Shown here piece after piece: positions 19,189 to 28,386 of a stretch of DNA of 64,000 nucleotides; position 1 is the first letter of the stretch, and every line of letters begins with the position of its first letter. Origin of the DNA: CAWIKY01 sp963836905 (GTDB lineage Bacteria; Pseudomonadota; Alphaproteobacteria; Caulobacterales; Hyphomonadaceae); contig CAWIKY010000006.1 in assembly GCA_963836905.1 (NCBI GenBank), forward strand, positions 1,116,001 through 1,180,000, given 5' to 3'. Made by a program: the position numbers and the translations under genes. The notes under the pieces are model-generated. The model was given only the letters and a program-made list of their open reading frames with translations. It was not told the origin of the DNA and did no database searches.

Positions 19189-20721
19189 TCGACGGTCCTG
19201 CGCCTTCAGAAAATCCGGAGCCAGTGATTGAACCGGCGGCAAAGCCCCTGAATCGGCAGGTCGCGGTCATAGATATCGGGTCCAACTCCGTCAGGTTGGT
19301 CGTCTACCGCCTTCGCGGCCGGGCAATCATTCCACGCATAAACGAAAAGGTGCTGGCGGGCCTCGGCGCGCGGCTTGCACGGACGGGTAAACTCGATCCG
19401 GACGGCGTCTCCGCCAGTCTCAAAGCCATAGCCCGGTATTCAGCGATTTGCGCCGCGCTCGGCATTACCGAGATCAAGGCGTTCGCCACGGCAGCCGTGC
19501 GGGACGCAGACGACGGGCCGGACTTCCATGCGAGAGCAGAACAGACAGGGGGCTTCCCGATTCGCGTCCTCTCAGGTGAGGACGAGGCCAGAATGGCAGC
19601 GCTTGGCGTCCTCTCTGCAGGCCATAAGCCGACAGGTCTGATTGGCGATCTGGGTGGCTCCAGCCTAGAGCTGGTGGCCTGCAAGGACGGGACGCTGGAA
19701 GCCGGTACCAGTTTCTCGCTCGGTCCGCTGGCGCTGATGCAGAAATTCGAGACGCCCAACAAGGCAATGCTGTCCTGGATCGGCAAAAGGCTGCAGGACG
19801 GCAATGCTGAACTGGAACCTGAGGGTGCGTTCTATGCGGTTGGCGGTGCCTGGCGTACACTCGCCCGCGTCCACATGACCGAAACCGGCTATCCGCTGCA
19901 GGTGCTGCAAGCCTATCAGGTGCCTGCCGATCAGATGATCGAGCTCTGTGGCCGGGCAATGTCTCCGAAGGATGATCTGCTTGCTCTCTTCAAGAAGGTT
20001 TCAAGCAAGCGGGCACCGACTCTTCCGTATGCGGCGGCCTTGCTGAAGGTGATCCTCGAGACCTACAAGACTCGATGCGGTCGTCACGTGCTCTACCGGG
20101 GTCAGGGAAGGTATTGTCTTCGACGGAATGTACAGCAGTTTGCGGCTGGAAGACCCGCTGCCCGCAGGCGCTGCGGCAACTGCCCGGCTGGACCTGCAAC
20201 AACGGGCTTTTGCCGAAGGGCTGGGCCAGTTCTTGTCGGACGTGATGGCAACACTCCCCCCGGTTTTCGACGAGGCGACCGACCGAAGGCTGCTGCTCAC
20301 AGCCTATCGGTTTGCTGACATCGGCGCGCGGCTCCATCCCGATCACCGCGCGGACATTGCAAGACAGATCGTCTTGCGGGGGCCGTATTCCGGCATACAC
20401 CATGCCGGGCGGGCATGGTTGGGGGCCACAACAGCGCTCAGGTACGCGCGCAAGTTTGAACTTGAAAGTTTCGAGGCCGGGCTTCTGAACGAGGAGCAGA
20501 TCAAGCGGGCGAACGTGGTGGCCTCGCTCATCCGGGTTGCCGCCGAGTTCTCTGGCAGGACGGGCCCGATCCTCGCGCATGCGCGCTTGGCTATCGAAGG
20601 CGAAAAACTGGTATTGTCGGTGGAGGCAGGCGCGGGCGCCCTGATCTCTGAAAGCGTGGAGAAGCGGCTTGGACAGGCGGCAGAATGGCTGAACCTGACG
20701 GCTGAAACCCGAAGCGCTTGA
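19185..20721 (+). CDS. ppx: exopolyphosphatase / pppGpp phosphohydrolase (Ppx/GppA), frameshifted
   Basis: Degrades polyphosphate from its ends, the counterpart of the ppk gene that it overlaps by 4 bases (ATGA). About 511 residues when read across one frameshift. The phosphate-binding actin-like motifs are VAVIDIGSNSVRLVVYR near residue 27, FATAAVRDA near 100 and IGDLGGSSLELV near 150. The first frame is sound to ALLKVILETYK; the second carries VTCSTGVREGIVFDGMYSSLR and the C-terminal HD-like helical domain, ending 20721. One extra base lies at about 20068-20075 (CAAGACTCGATG). Probably a sequence error like the one in ppk. Confidence 0.85.
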
Positions 20722-20843
20722 CACCATTTCTGCCACAGTCAGGCAGGGCGCAGCTCAGCTGACCAGAAGATTGCATAGCTCTTTGCATTTTGGCTGCCTC
20801 ACAAGGCTTGCGTTTGTTCGGTCGGCCGCTAAACGCAAGGCCA

Positions 20844-22736
20844 ATGCTGCAAATTTTCAATCTTGATTATCGCGTTGAAGCGCGACCGCTCTTTGAGTCT
20901 GCCTCTGTCCAGATCGCCTCCGGCTGGAAGGTCGGTCTGGTGGGGCGTAACGGTACCGGCAAGTCAACGCTGTTGCGCATCATCCGTGAGGAAGTCGAGG
21001 CGCCAACATCGGATGGCTCGGTCCGTCTGAACCAGGGCGCGCGGCTTGGGTGGGTCGCGCAGGAAGTCGAACCGAACGACGATACGATCCTCGATGTGGT
21101 GCTCGCTTCCGACAAGGAACGTCATGCACTGATGACGGAGTCGGAAACCGCGACAGACCCGGACAGGATTGCCGAAATCCACACGCGGTTGATCGATATC
21201 GATGCCTGGTCTGCCGAGGCGCGTGCTGCAGAAGTGTTGAACGGTCTTGGCTTTCTCGACAGTGATCTTCGCCGCAAGACGCGCGAGTTCTCCGGCGGTT
21301 GGCGGATGCGGGCTGCTATCGCAGGCGTGTTGTTTTCTCAGCCCGACCTTTTGTTGCTGGACGAGCCGACAAACTATCTCGATCTTGAAGGAGCCGCCTG
21401 GCTGGAAGGCTACATCAAGAAATACCCCCATACCGTTCTGATCGTTTCCCATGATCGTGAGCTGCTGAACCGCTGTGTCACGCACACCATGGCGCTTGAG
21501 CACAGAAAGCTTTCAGTCACGCCGGGTGGATATGATGACTGGCTGAAGCTGCGGTCTGCCAAGTTGGCCCAGTTGGAGAGCCAGCGTACCAAACAGGAAG
21601 CTGACAAGGCACACCTGCAGGCTTTCGTTGACCGGTTCCGGGCCAAGGCCAGCAAGGCCAAGCAGGCGCAATCACGCGTCAAAATGCTGGAGCGGATGCA
21701 GGAAATCACCGTTCCCATCGCCGAACGTACCACGCCTTTCAATTTCAATGCGCCAAAGGACCAGCTCGCCCCGCCATTGCTGAAGCTGGAGGACGCCGAC
21801 CTCGGCTATGGCGAGGATGCGCTGATCCTGAAAGGTGTGAACCTGCAACTCGATCCCGACGACAGGATCGCGATTATCGGGACAAACGGGCAAGGCAAGA
21901 CCACTTTGGTCAAGTCGATAGCGAAACGCCTGCCTTTGATGGCAGGAACCTGCAGTGCACCAAAATCCATCAGGATCGGGTACTTCTCGCAGGACCAGAT
22001 GGATGAGCTGGTTCCTGAAGACACCGTCCTCGATCATGTGCGCAGGGCCTTGCCGGATGACACGCCGGTGTCCCGCCAGCGCGCGGTGGCCGCCGATATG
22101 GGGTTTTCATACGAGAAGGTTGAGACGGAGATTTCCAAGCTTTCAGGCGGCGAGAAGGTGCGTCTGCTCCTGGGATTGCTGGCGATGGAAAAGCCGCACA
22201 TCCTCATACTCGACGAACCCACGTCGCACCTGGATATCGATAGCCGTGAAGCGCTCATTTACGCCCTCAACGACTATCCCGGCGCCGTCCTGCTCATCAC
22301 CCACGATGTCTATCTGGCCGAGGGTACGGCTGACGAGCTTTGGCTGGTGCGGGATGGCCGAGCCACGCCCTATGATGGAAGCCTTGCAGACTATCGCAGT
22401 CTCGTCCTGTCAGCTGACCGGACGAAGGAAAGCCCGCCCCAGAAGGAGTCCGGTTCATCCGGTTTCAAAAAGGCGGACAAGCGAAAGAAGTCTTCCAAAG
22501 CGCGCAAGGCCAACGCGCCTCTACGAAAGGCCGTGCAGGACGCGGAAAACCGACTGGCGGAAGCAGAAGCCGCTGTCGCCAGGCTCGATGCCGAAATGGC
22601 AACACAGCCCGATTCCATTCGCATCGCTCTGATCGTCAGCGAACGGGCAAAGTTCGTGAAGGCGGCGGGCAGAGCGGAAACGGAATGGATGGAAGCAAGC
22701 GAACGCCTGGAAGCCGCGATGGCTGAGGAGGGGTAA
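20844..22736 (+). CDS. ABC-F family ATP-binding protein (YheS/Uup type)
   Basis: A 630-residue soluble ATPase with two ABC domains and no membrane segment. First domain: Walker A GRNGTGKST near 35, signature FSGGWRMR, Walker B LLLLDEPTN. The linker of about 80 charged residues (KLAQLESQRTKQEADKAHLQ) is the P-site tRNA-interaction motif. Second domain: Walker A GTNGQGKTT near 350, signature LSGGEKVR, Walker B ILILDEPTS. The C-terminal Lys/Ala/Glu-rich coiled coil (about residues 535-630) is typical of the YheS/Uup group. ABC-F proteins act on ribosomes as translation factors. ATG 20844 begins the conserved MLQIFNLDYRV; the frame is open 18 codons upstream. Confidence 0.93.
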   Translation: MLQIFNLDYRVEARPLFESASVQIASGWKVGLVGRNGTGKSTLLRIIREEVEAPTSDGSVRLNQGARLGWVAQEVEPNDDTILDVVLASDKERHALMTESETATDPDRIAEIHTRLIDIDAWSAEARAAEVLNGLGFLDSDLRRKTREFSGGWRMRAAIAGVLFSQPDLLLLDEPTNYLDLEGAAWLEGYIKKYPHTVLIVSHDRELLNRCVTHTMALEHRKLSVTPGGYDDWLKLRSAKLAQLESQRTKQEADKAHLQAFVDRFRAKASKAKQAQSRVKMLERMQEITVPIAERTTPFNFNAPKDQLAPPLLKLEDADLGYGEDALILKGVNLQLDPDDRIAIIGTNGQGKTTLVKSIAKRLPLMAGTCSAPKSIRIGYFSQDQMDELVPEDTVLDHVRRALPDDTPVSRQRAVAADMGFSYEKVETEISKLSGGEKVRLLLGLLAMEKPHILILDEPTSHLDIDSREALIYALNDYPGAVLLITHDVYLAEGTADELWLVRDGRATPYDGSLADYRSLVLSADRTKESPPQKESGSSGFKKADKRKKSSKARKANAPLRKAVQDAENRLAEAEAAVARLDAEMATQPDSIRIALIVSERAKFVKAAGRAETEWMEASERLEAAMAEEG

Positions 22737-22748
22737 AAACGCTCCTGC

Positions 22749-24248
22749 CTACGCAGCGCGGCCTGTGCCGTATTGTTCCTTGCGCCGGTGCAGGCGAAGG
22801 GTTCCGTCTTCGATCTTGCCGTGACGCAGGATCATCAGGTCTTTCGGATAGTTCTGGTTCAGCTTCCAGGGTTTGCCTGCGCCTTGTTTCGGGAACCGCT
22901 CCATTGCCCGTTGCACATAACCGGACTTGAAATCGAGGAAGGGCTCGGCGGGCATGTCCGGATTATCCGGCGTCGCAACGGCATAGTCGTTTCCGGTCTG
23001 TTGCAGGCGCGACAACAGGCGACACACGAACTCGGATACCAGATCGGCCTTTAGCGTCCACGACGCGTTGGTATAGCCGAACACCATGGCAAGGTTGGGC
23101 ATTCCGGAGAGCATGCAGCCTTTATAGTTGTACGTATTCGAGAGATCGACGGGCGAACCGTCGACGAAGAAGGTCGCGCCGCCTGCAAGCTGCATGTCGA
23201 GCCCTGTCGCCGTGACGATGATGTCCGCGTTCAACGTCTGGCCGGATTTCAGTCGAATGCCTTCCGGCACGAACCGTTCGATATGATCGGTGACGATCTG
23301 CGCGACGCCGCTCTTGATCGCCTGGAAGAGGTCGCTGTCGGGGACAAGGCAGAGGCGTTGGTCCCACGGATTGTAGCTTGGCGTGAAATGCGTGGCGATG
23401 TCATAGTCCGGTCCGAGTTCGTCCCGGGTACGCCGCAGGATCAGTTCGCCCACCTTCTCCGGTCGGCGCTGGGTCTGTGCATAGAAGAACTGTTGCAAGA
23501 GAACGTTACGCCAGCGGGTGATCGCGTAGGCCAGCTTGCGCGGCAGTATCTTGCGAAGCTTGTTGGCCAAACTGTCTTTGGAAGGGCGACTGACAATCCA
23601 GGTCGGTGACCGTTGCAGCATGGTGACCGATGCGGCCTGTTTTGCCATCTCAGGCACGATTGTCACGGCCGTTGCGCCGCTACCGATCACGACGATGTTC
23701 TTGCCTTCGTAGTCGAGATCCTGCGGCCAGAGCTGCGGGTGCAGAACTTCGCCCTTGAACGTGTCACGGTCAGGAAAGTCGGGCGTATAGCCGGCGTCAT
23801 ATCGGTAATAGCCCGAACAGAGCATCAGGAAGTTGCAGGTCCAGCTTTCCGTGTCTGGTTCGGCCGTGTGTGCAGACTCGTTTTGAACGGTAACGGTCCA
23901 TCTGGCGGTTTCGCTGTTCCAGTCGGCAGAGATCACGCGGCGGCCGAAACTGATATGCTCATCAATCCCGTTTTCCTGCGCGGTCTCGCGGACATAGCTG
24001 AGGATTGCCGGACCGTCGGCGATGGCTTTCTCGTGTTCCCACGGTTTGAAGCTGTAACCGAGCGTATGCATGTCGCTGTCCGAGCGGATGCCCGGATAGC
24101 GAAAGAGGTCCCAGGTTCCGCCAATTGCGTCGCGCGCCTCGAGAATGGCGTAGGTCTTTTCAGGAAGACGATCCTGCAGGTGTTTGGCCATGCCGATACC
24201 GGACAGGCCCGCGCCGACGATAAGGACGTCAAGGTCTCTGCGTGTCAT
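22749..24248 (-). CDS. flavin-containing monooxygenase, Baeyer-Villiger type
   Basis: A 499-residue class B flavoprotein monooxygenase that uses FAD and NADPH to insert oxygen into ketones. The FAD Rossmann motif GAGLSGIG is at residue 12, the Baeyer-Villiger fingerprint FxGxxxHxxxWP appears as FKGEVLHPQLWP near 165, and the second, NADPH-binding Rossmann motif is VIGSGATAV just after. The start at 24248 has an AGGAGA 10 bases upstream; the upstream extension shows no family likeness. The likely substrates are ketones or lipids met in the environment. It lies downstream of thiS-thiG on the same strand but 127 bases away. Confidence 0.92.
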   Translation of the reverse strand: MTRRDLDVLIVGAGLSGIGMAKHLQDRLPEKTYAILEARDAIGGTWDLFRYPGIRSDSDMHTLGYSFKPWEHEKAIADGPAILSYVRETAQENGIDEHISFGRRVISADWNSETARWTVTVQNESAHTAEPDTESWTCNFLMLCSGYYRYDAGYTPDFPDRDTFKGEVLHPQLWPQDLDYEGKNIVVIGSGATAVTIVPEMAKQAASVTMLQRSPTWIVSRPSKDSLANKLRKILPRKLAYAITRWRNVLLQQFFYAQTQRRPEKVGELILRRTRDELGPDYDIATHFTPSYNPWDQRLCLVPDSDLFQAIKSGVAQIVTDHIERFVPEGIRLKSGQTLNADIIVTATGLDMQLAGGATFFVDGSPVDLSNTYNYKGCMLSGMPNLAMVFGYTNASWTLKADLVSEFVCRLLSRLQQTGNDYAVATPDNPDMPAEPFLDFKSGYVQRAMERFPKQGAGKPWKLNQNYPKDLMILRHGKIEDGTLRLHRRKEQYGTGRAA

Positions 24249-24375
24249 GTTAGCGCTGTCTCCTGAACGATGGCGTTCCGGTTCAGTAATCATGCGCAGA
24301 CCATCGCTTGCAAGGTTCACCTAGCGTTACGTTTTGCATGTTCGCAAGAGCAGGCAGGCGATGGCCGAAGGGCGG

Positions 24376-25161
24376 CTAGATCAGGCCGGCAAGCGGAGAG
24401 GAGGGGTCGGCATACATCTTTCTGCCCATCCGGCCCGCCAGATAGGCCTGACGCCCCGCAATAACGGCGTGCTTCATTGCAGAGGCCATGAGGACGGGGT
24501 CTTTGGCTTCCGCAATAGCGGTATTCATAAGCACGCCGTCGCAGCCGAGCTCCATGGCAATGGCTGCGTCCGAAGCGGTGCCCACACCCGCATCCACGAT
24601 GACCGGGACCTTGGCCTGTTCGACGATCAACCTGATGTTCACCGGGTTCATGATGCCCAGACCGGAGCCGATCAGCGAGCCCAGCGGCATGATCGCGCAA
24701 CAGCCTGCCTCTTCCAGTCTTCGCGCATAGACCGGGTCATCCGAGCAATAGACCATCACCTGAAAGCCGTCCGCAAGCAGCACCTCCGCCGCTTTCAGGG
24801 TTTCCGCCATATCCGGATAGAGCGTCTTCTGGTCGGCCAGCACTTCCAGCTTTACCAGCGACCAGCCACCGGCTTCACGTGCCAGGCGAAGGGTGCGCAC
24901 GGCGTCTTCTGCCGTGAAGCATCCGGCGGTGTTGGGCAGGAAGGTATAGGTTTCCGGCGAGACATGATCGGTCAGCCTTGGCTCGTCCGGATTGGAGAGG
25001 TTCACCCGTCGCAAGGCGACCGTGACCATGTCCACTCCTGCGGCCTCAGCGGCGCGGGCATTCTGTTCATAGCTTGCATATTTGCCCGTACCGATAATCA
25101 GCCGGGACGCGTATGTCTTGCCAGCGATGACCAGCGGATTGTCAGCATGCGGTGTGCTCAT
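24376..25161 (-). CDS. thiG: thiazole synthase
   Basis: Makes the thiazole phosphate moiety of thiamin from deoxyxylulose-5-phosphate, dehydroglycine and ThiS-thiocarboxylate. 261 residues, normal. The TIM barrel shows LIIGTGKYASYEQ at residue 21, the Schiff-base Lys in LVKLEVLADQ (residue 104), and the phosphate loops PLGSLIGSGLGI and VIVDAGVGTASDA. The start at 25161 (MSTPHADNP) lies four bases after the thiS stop; the longer upstream frame overlaps thiS and is not needed. No TPP riboswitch is seen before the pair. Confidence 0.96.
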   Translation of the reverse strand: MSTPHADNPLVIAGKTYASRLIIGTGKYASYEQNARAAEAAGVDMVTVALRRVNLSNPDEPRLTDHVSPETYTFLPNTAGCFTAEDAVRTLRLAREAGGWSLVKLEVLADQKTLYPDMAETLKAAEVLLADGFQVMVYCSDDPVYARRLEEAGCCAIMPLGSLIGSGLGIMNPVNIRLIVEQAKVPVIVDAGVGTASDAAIAMELGCDGVLMNTAIAEAKDPVLMASAMKHAVIAGRQAYLAGRMGRKMYADPSSPLAGLI

Positions 25162-25165
25162 CAGC

Positions 25166-25390
25166 TTATCCTCCGCCAACAAAGACGACGACTTCCAGAC
25201 AATCGCCTTCGGACAGGACGGTGGCCCCGTGTTCTGATTTGGGAACGATCTCGCCATTGCGTTCAATCGCAATGCCTCGCGGATCGCCCGGCAGGGTCTT
25301 TATCAGGTCGGTGAGGCGGCTGCCCGGCTCGATTTCTGTGCGGTCACCGTTCAATGTGATAATCAAGGCGAATCTGTCCCAGGTCTGCAT
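25166..25390 (-). CDS. thiS: sulfur carrier protein ThiS
   Basis: Small ubiquitin-fold sulfur carrier for thiamin synthesis, 74 residues from ATG 25390. The strand-turn LNGDRTEIEPG, the region LPGDPRGIAIERNGEIVP and the C-terminal FVGGG tail are typical; the terminal Gly-Gly is adenylated by ThiF. The start could also be a later TTG codon, as the family usually begins close to the LNG motif. Located four bases before thiG, and only 38 bases from the divergent aroQ start. Confidence 0.9.
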   Translation of the reverse strand: MQTWDRFALIITLNGDRTEIEPGSRLTDLIKTLPGDPRGIAIERNGEIVPKSEHGATVLSEGDCLEVVVFVGGG

Positions 25391-25428
25391 GGAGGTCTGC
25401 GGACCACCAACATAAGATGCGACCGCCA

Positions 25429-25884
25429 ATGCCCAAACCCATTTATTGCCTCAATGGTCCCAACCTCAATCTGTTGGGGACAAGAGAGCCGGATATCTAC
25501 GGCCATCATACGCTTGCGGACATAGAACGTCTGGTCCGCAGCGCTGCGGCCGACTTCGGGTTTGATGTGGTTTTCTGGCAGGGGAATCACGAAGGCGATC
25601 TGGTCGATAAGCTTCAGAAAGCCGGGCAAGAGGCGTCTGCTGTGCTTCTGAATGCAGCCGCCTATACACATACTTCCGTCGCCATTCGCGATGCCGTTTC
25701 AGCGATTACCTGCCCCGTTATCGAGGTGCACCTGTCCAATCCGGCTGCCCGCGAACCGTTTCGCAATGTGAATTACCTTGCAGGTGTTGTCGCAGGGTCG
25801 ATTGCGGGGTTTGGCGCAACGGGCTATGTCCTTGGCGTTGAGGCAGTCGTACGCCTGCTCGAAATCAGACAAGGGAGTGCCTGA
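25429..25884 (+). CDS. aroQ: 3-dehydroquinate dehydratase, type II
   Basis: Third step of the shikimate pathway. 151 residues; forms a dodecamer. Active-site residues are visible: IYCLNGPNLNLLG at the start, the essential Tyr24 and Arg19 region GTREPDIYG, GNHEGDLVD near 54, and the catalytic His in VIEVHLSN (about residue 101). The start at 25429 begins MPKPIYCLNGP; an upstream in-frame ATG is less likely. Its stop abuts the accB start (TGAATG), giving an aroQ-accB-accC operon that is usual in this class. Confidence 0.97.
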   Translation: MPKPIYCLNGPNLNLLGTREPDIYGHHTLADIERLVRSAAADFGFDVVFWQGNHEGDLVDKLQKAGQEASAVLLNAAAYTHTSVAIRDAVSAITCPVIEVHLSNPAAREPFRNVNYLAGVVAGSIAGFGATGYVLGVEAVVRLLEIRQGSA

Positions 25885-26364
25885 ATGTCAGGTTCCGAAC
25901 AAGCAATAGACCCGGCACTCGTGCGGGAACTGGCTGCGATCCTGCGGGAAGGGGATCTGGGCGAGATCGAGATCGAGTACGGGGAACTGAAGATAAGGGT
26001 TGCCAAGGCGACCGCAGCCGCTCCGCAGCCCGTTACCTATCAGATGCCGTCACAAATGCCCGCAATGGTCCCCGGCCCTAACGAGGCGTCCGCCCCGTCC
26101 AGTGCTGCGCCCGCAGGAAACGCCGCCCGCAGCGATGCGATCCCCGCACCAATGGTCGGGACAGTCTATCTCTCGCCGGAGCCCGGCGCAGACACATTCG
26201 TCAAGATTGGTGACACGGTTTCGAAGGGCGAAACCCTGATGCTCGTTGAAGCGATGAAAACCTATAACCCTGTCTCTGCTCCGTCAGATGGCACGGTCAA
26301 GGAGATCCTCGTGACCGATGGTCAACCGGTGGAGTATGGCGAACCTTTGATCGTCATCGCTTGA
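25885..26364 (+). CDS. accB: biotin carboxyl carrier protein of acetyl-CoA carboxylase
   Basis: Carries biotin between carboxylase and carboxyltransferase in the first step of fatty acid synthesis. 159 residues: an N-terminal segment for contacts with AccC, a Pro/Ala-rich linker at about 45-85, then the biotinyl domain. The biotin-accepting Lys is in VEAMKTYNPV near residue 125; the family norm is EAMK(M/L)MN, so Thr-Tyr after the Lys is a variant often seen in this class. The PAPMVGTVYLSPEPG thumb-loop precedes it. Confidence 0.95.
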   Translation: MSGSEQAIDPALVRELAAILREGDLGEIEIEYGELKIRVAKATAAAPQPVTYQMPSQMPAMVPGPNEASAPSSAAPAGNAARSDAIPAPMVGTVYLSPEPGADTFVKIGDTVSKGETLMLVEAMKTYNPVSAPSDGTVKEILVTDGQPVEYGEPLIVIA

Positions 26365-26377
26365 TAGGCCGGCTCTG

Positions 26378-27721
26378 ATGTTCACCAAGATACTGATAGC
26401 CAACCGCGGCGAAATTGCTCTTCGTATTCATCGTGCGTGCAAGGAAATGGGCATAGCAACGGTTGCCGTCCATTCGACGGCTGATGCCGACGCCATGCAT
26501 GTGCGGCTTGCCGATGAGAGCGTGTGTATCGGACCGCCGTCGGCGACCGAAAGCTATCTCAAGACATCAGCCATCATGGCAGCGGCAGAGATTACCGGTG
26601 CCGAAGCGATACATCCGGGCTACGGCTTTCTGTCCGAGAATGCCCGCTTTGCCGAGATCGTCGAAGCGCATGGATTGACGTTCATCGGTCCGAAGTCTGA
26701 GCATATCAAACTGATGGGCGACAAGATCGCTGCCAAGGATGCGGTCGCAAGGGTAGGTGTACCCGTGGTGCCGGGTTCGGACGGCGGCGTTACTTCAGCG
26801 GAGTCCGCTGCCGAAATCGGTGAGAAGATCGGCTTTCCGGTCCTTATCAAGGCTGCATCAGGCGGCGGTGGGCGGGGGATGAAGATTGCGCGGAGCCGCG
26901 AGGATATTGGTGAAGCGTTCACGACAGCCCGCTCTGAGGCCCGCTCCGCATTCGGCGATGACACCGTCTATATCGAGAAATATCTCGAAAAGCCGCGTCA
27001 CATCGAAATACAGGTTGTCGCTGACAGCTTCGGCAACGTGGTTCATCTGGGTGAGCGCGACTGCTCTCTCCAACGTCGCCATCAGAAGGTCTTCGAGGAA
27101 GCCCCATCGCCCACCCTCACCGAGAAAGAGCGTTTCGATATCGGTGAAACGGTCGTCAAGGCTGTGAGGAAGCTTGGCTATCTCGGCGTGGGGACGATCG
27201 AGTTTCTGTATGAAAACGGCGAATTCTACTTCATCGAGATGAATACGCGGCTGCAGGTCGAGCATCCTGTTACGGAAATGATTACCCGGATCGATCTTGT
27301 ACAGGAGCAGATCAGGATTGCCGCCGGAGAACCGCTCAGCTTCACGCAGGACGACGTTCTGTTCATCGGCCATGCCATCGAGTGCCGGATCAATGCCGAG
27401 GACCCTGAAACCTTTCGTCCGTCTCCCGGCTTGATCGAGGAGTTTCATGCGCCGGGCGGACTTGGCATCCGTCTCGATTCGGCTGCGTATGCCGGTTATC
27501 GTGTCCCCCCGAACTATGACAGTCTCATCGGCAAACTGATCGTTCACGGTCGCACGCGCCAGGAATGCCTCATGCGGCTTTCAAGAGCTCTCGATGAGAT
27601 GGTTGTGACCGGCATCGACACGACGCTTCCGCTGCATCGACGGCTCGTCAAGGCAAACGATGTTCTGTCAGGCGACTACGACATCCACTGGCTGGAGCGC
27701 TTTCTGGAAAGCGAAAGATAG
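26378..27721 (+). CDS. accC: acetyl-CoA carboxylase, biotin carboxylase subunit
   Basis: ATP-grasp enzyme that carboxylates the biotin on AccB. 447 residues, normal. The start is MFTKILIANRGEIALRI, then GYGFLSEN near 85, the glycine-rich ATP loop KAASGGGGRGMKI near 160, and the catalytic EMNTRLQVEHPVTE near 290. Thirteen bases after accB; the aat start follows two bases after its stop. Confidence 0.98.
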   Translation: MFTKILIANRGEIALRIHRACKEMGIATVAVHSTADADAMHVRLADESVCIGPPSATESYLKTSAIMAAAEITGAEAIHPGYGFLSENARFAEIVEAHGLTFIGPKSEHIKLMGDKIAAKDAVARVGVPVVPGSDGGVTSAESAAEIGEKIGFPVLIKAASGGGGRGMKIARSREDIGEAFTTARSEARSAFGDDTVYIEKYLEKPRHIEIQVVADSFGNVVHLGERDCSLQRRHQKVFEEAPSPTLTEKERFDIGETVVKAVRKLGYLGVGTIEFLYENGEFYFIEMNTRLQVEHPVTEMITRIDLVQEQIRIAAGEPLSFTQDDVLFIGHAIECRINAEDPETFRPSPGLIEEFHAPGGLGIRLDSAAYAGYRVPPNYDSLIGKLIVHGRTRQECLMRLSRALDEMVVTGIDTTLPLHRRLVKANDVLSGDYDIHWLERFLESER

Positions 27722-27723
27722 GC

Positions 27724-28386
27724 GTGAAGGGCTTCGGGCCGGACGAACTTTTGAACTGCTACAGGCTCGGGGTTTTCCCGATGGCCGAATCCGCCAGTTC
27801 GAAGGAGTTCTTTCTCCTTGACCCTGAGGAAAGAGCGATCCTGCCGCTCGACGACTTCCACGTCCCCAGGCGACTTGCCCGAACTGTGCGGCAGAACAAG
27901 TTTCGTGTCACCGCCGACAGGGCGTTCGTCAATGTCATCGAGACATGTGCTGAAGCGACTCCTGACCGGGACGCGACATGGATCAACCCGCCTATCATTG
28001 ACCTGTATTGTGACCTGCATCACAAGGGCCGCGCACACAGCGTTGAGTGTTGGGATGGCGACACGCTGGTAGGCGGGCTCTACGGGGTCTCACTCGGTGG
28101 TGCATTTTTCGGCGAAAGCATGTTTTCCAGATCGACTGACGCATCGAAAGTTGCGCTGGTTCATCTCGTTGCGCGCCTCCGCTCAGGCGGGTTCACGCTT
28201 CTGGACGCTCAGTTCGACAACGACCATTTGCACCAGTTCGGTCTGATCGTGTGCGAGCGTGCGGCTTTCCAGGCGCGACTGTCAGACGCGCTTGAACGGC
28301 AAGCAAGCTTCTATCCGCGCGGGTTCGATGCGCTCGAAGATCCGGCAGGTGCCTTGGTGATGCATTTGATCACCCAGACATCGTAG
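27724..28386 (+). CDS. aat: leucyl/phenylalanyl-tRNA--protein transferase
   Basis: Adds Leu or Phe to proteins with N-terminal Arg or Lys, marking them for ClpS/ClpAP. 220 residues. The start is GTG at 27724, two bases after accC; the core blocks ELLNCYRLGVFPMAES, TWINPPIIDLY and GGLYGVSLGGAFFGESMFS (near 120-140) are intact, followed by LDAQFDNDHL. Its 3' end overlaps the converging DUF2155 gene by 76 bases. Confidence 0.95.
   Translation: MKGFGPDELLNCYRLGVFPMAESASSKEFFLLDPEERAILPLDDFHVPRRLARTVRQNKFRVTADRAFVNVIETCAEATPDRDATWINPPIIDLYCDLHHKGRAHSVECWDGDTLVGGLYGVSLGGAFFGESMFSRSTDASKVALVHLVARLRSGGFTLLDAQFDNDHLHQFGLIVCERAAFQARLSDALERQASFYPRGFDALEDPAGALVMHLITQTS

Noticed and set aside
25166..25430. 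TPP riboswitch before thiS-thiG
   Set aside because: The gap before thiS is 38 bases and shows no THI-box (CTGAGA ... ACCTGA) pattern.
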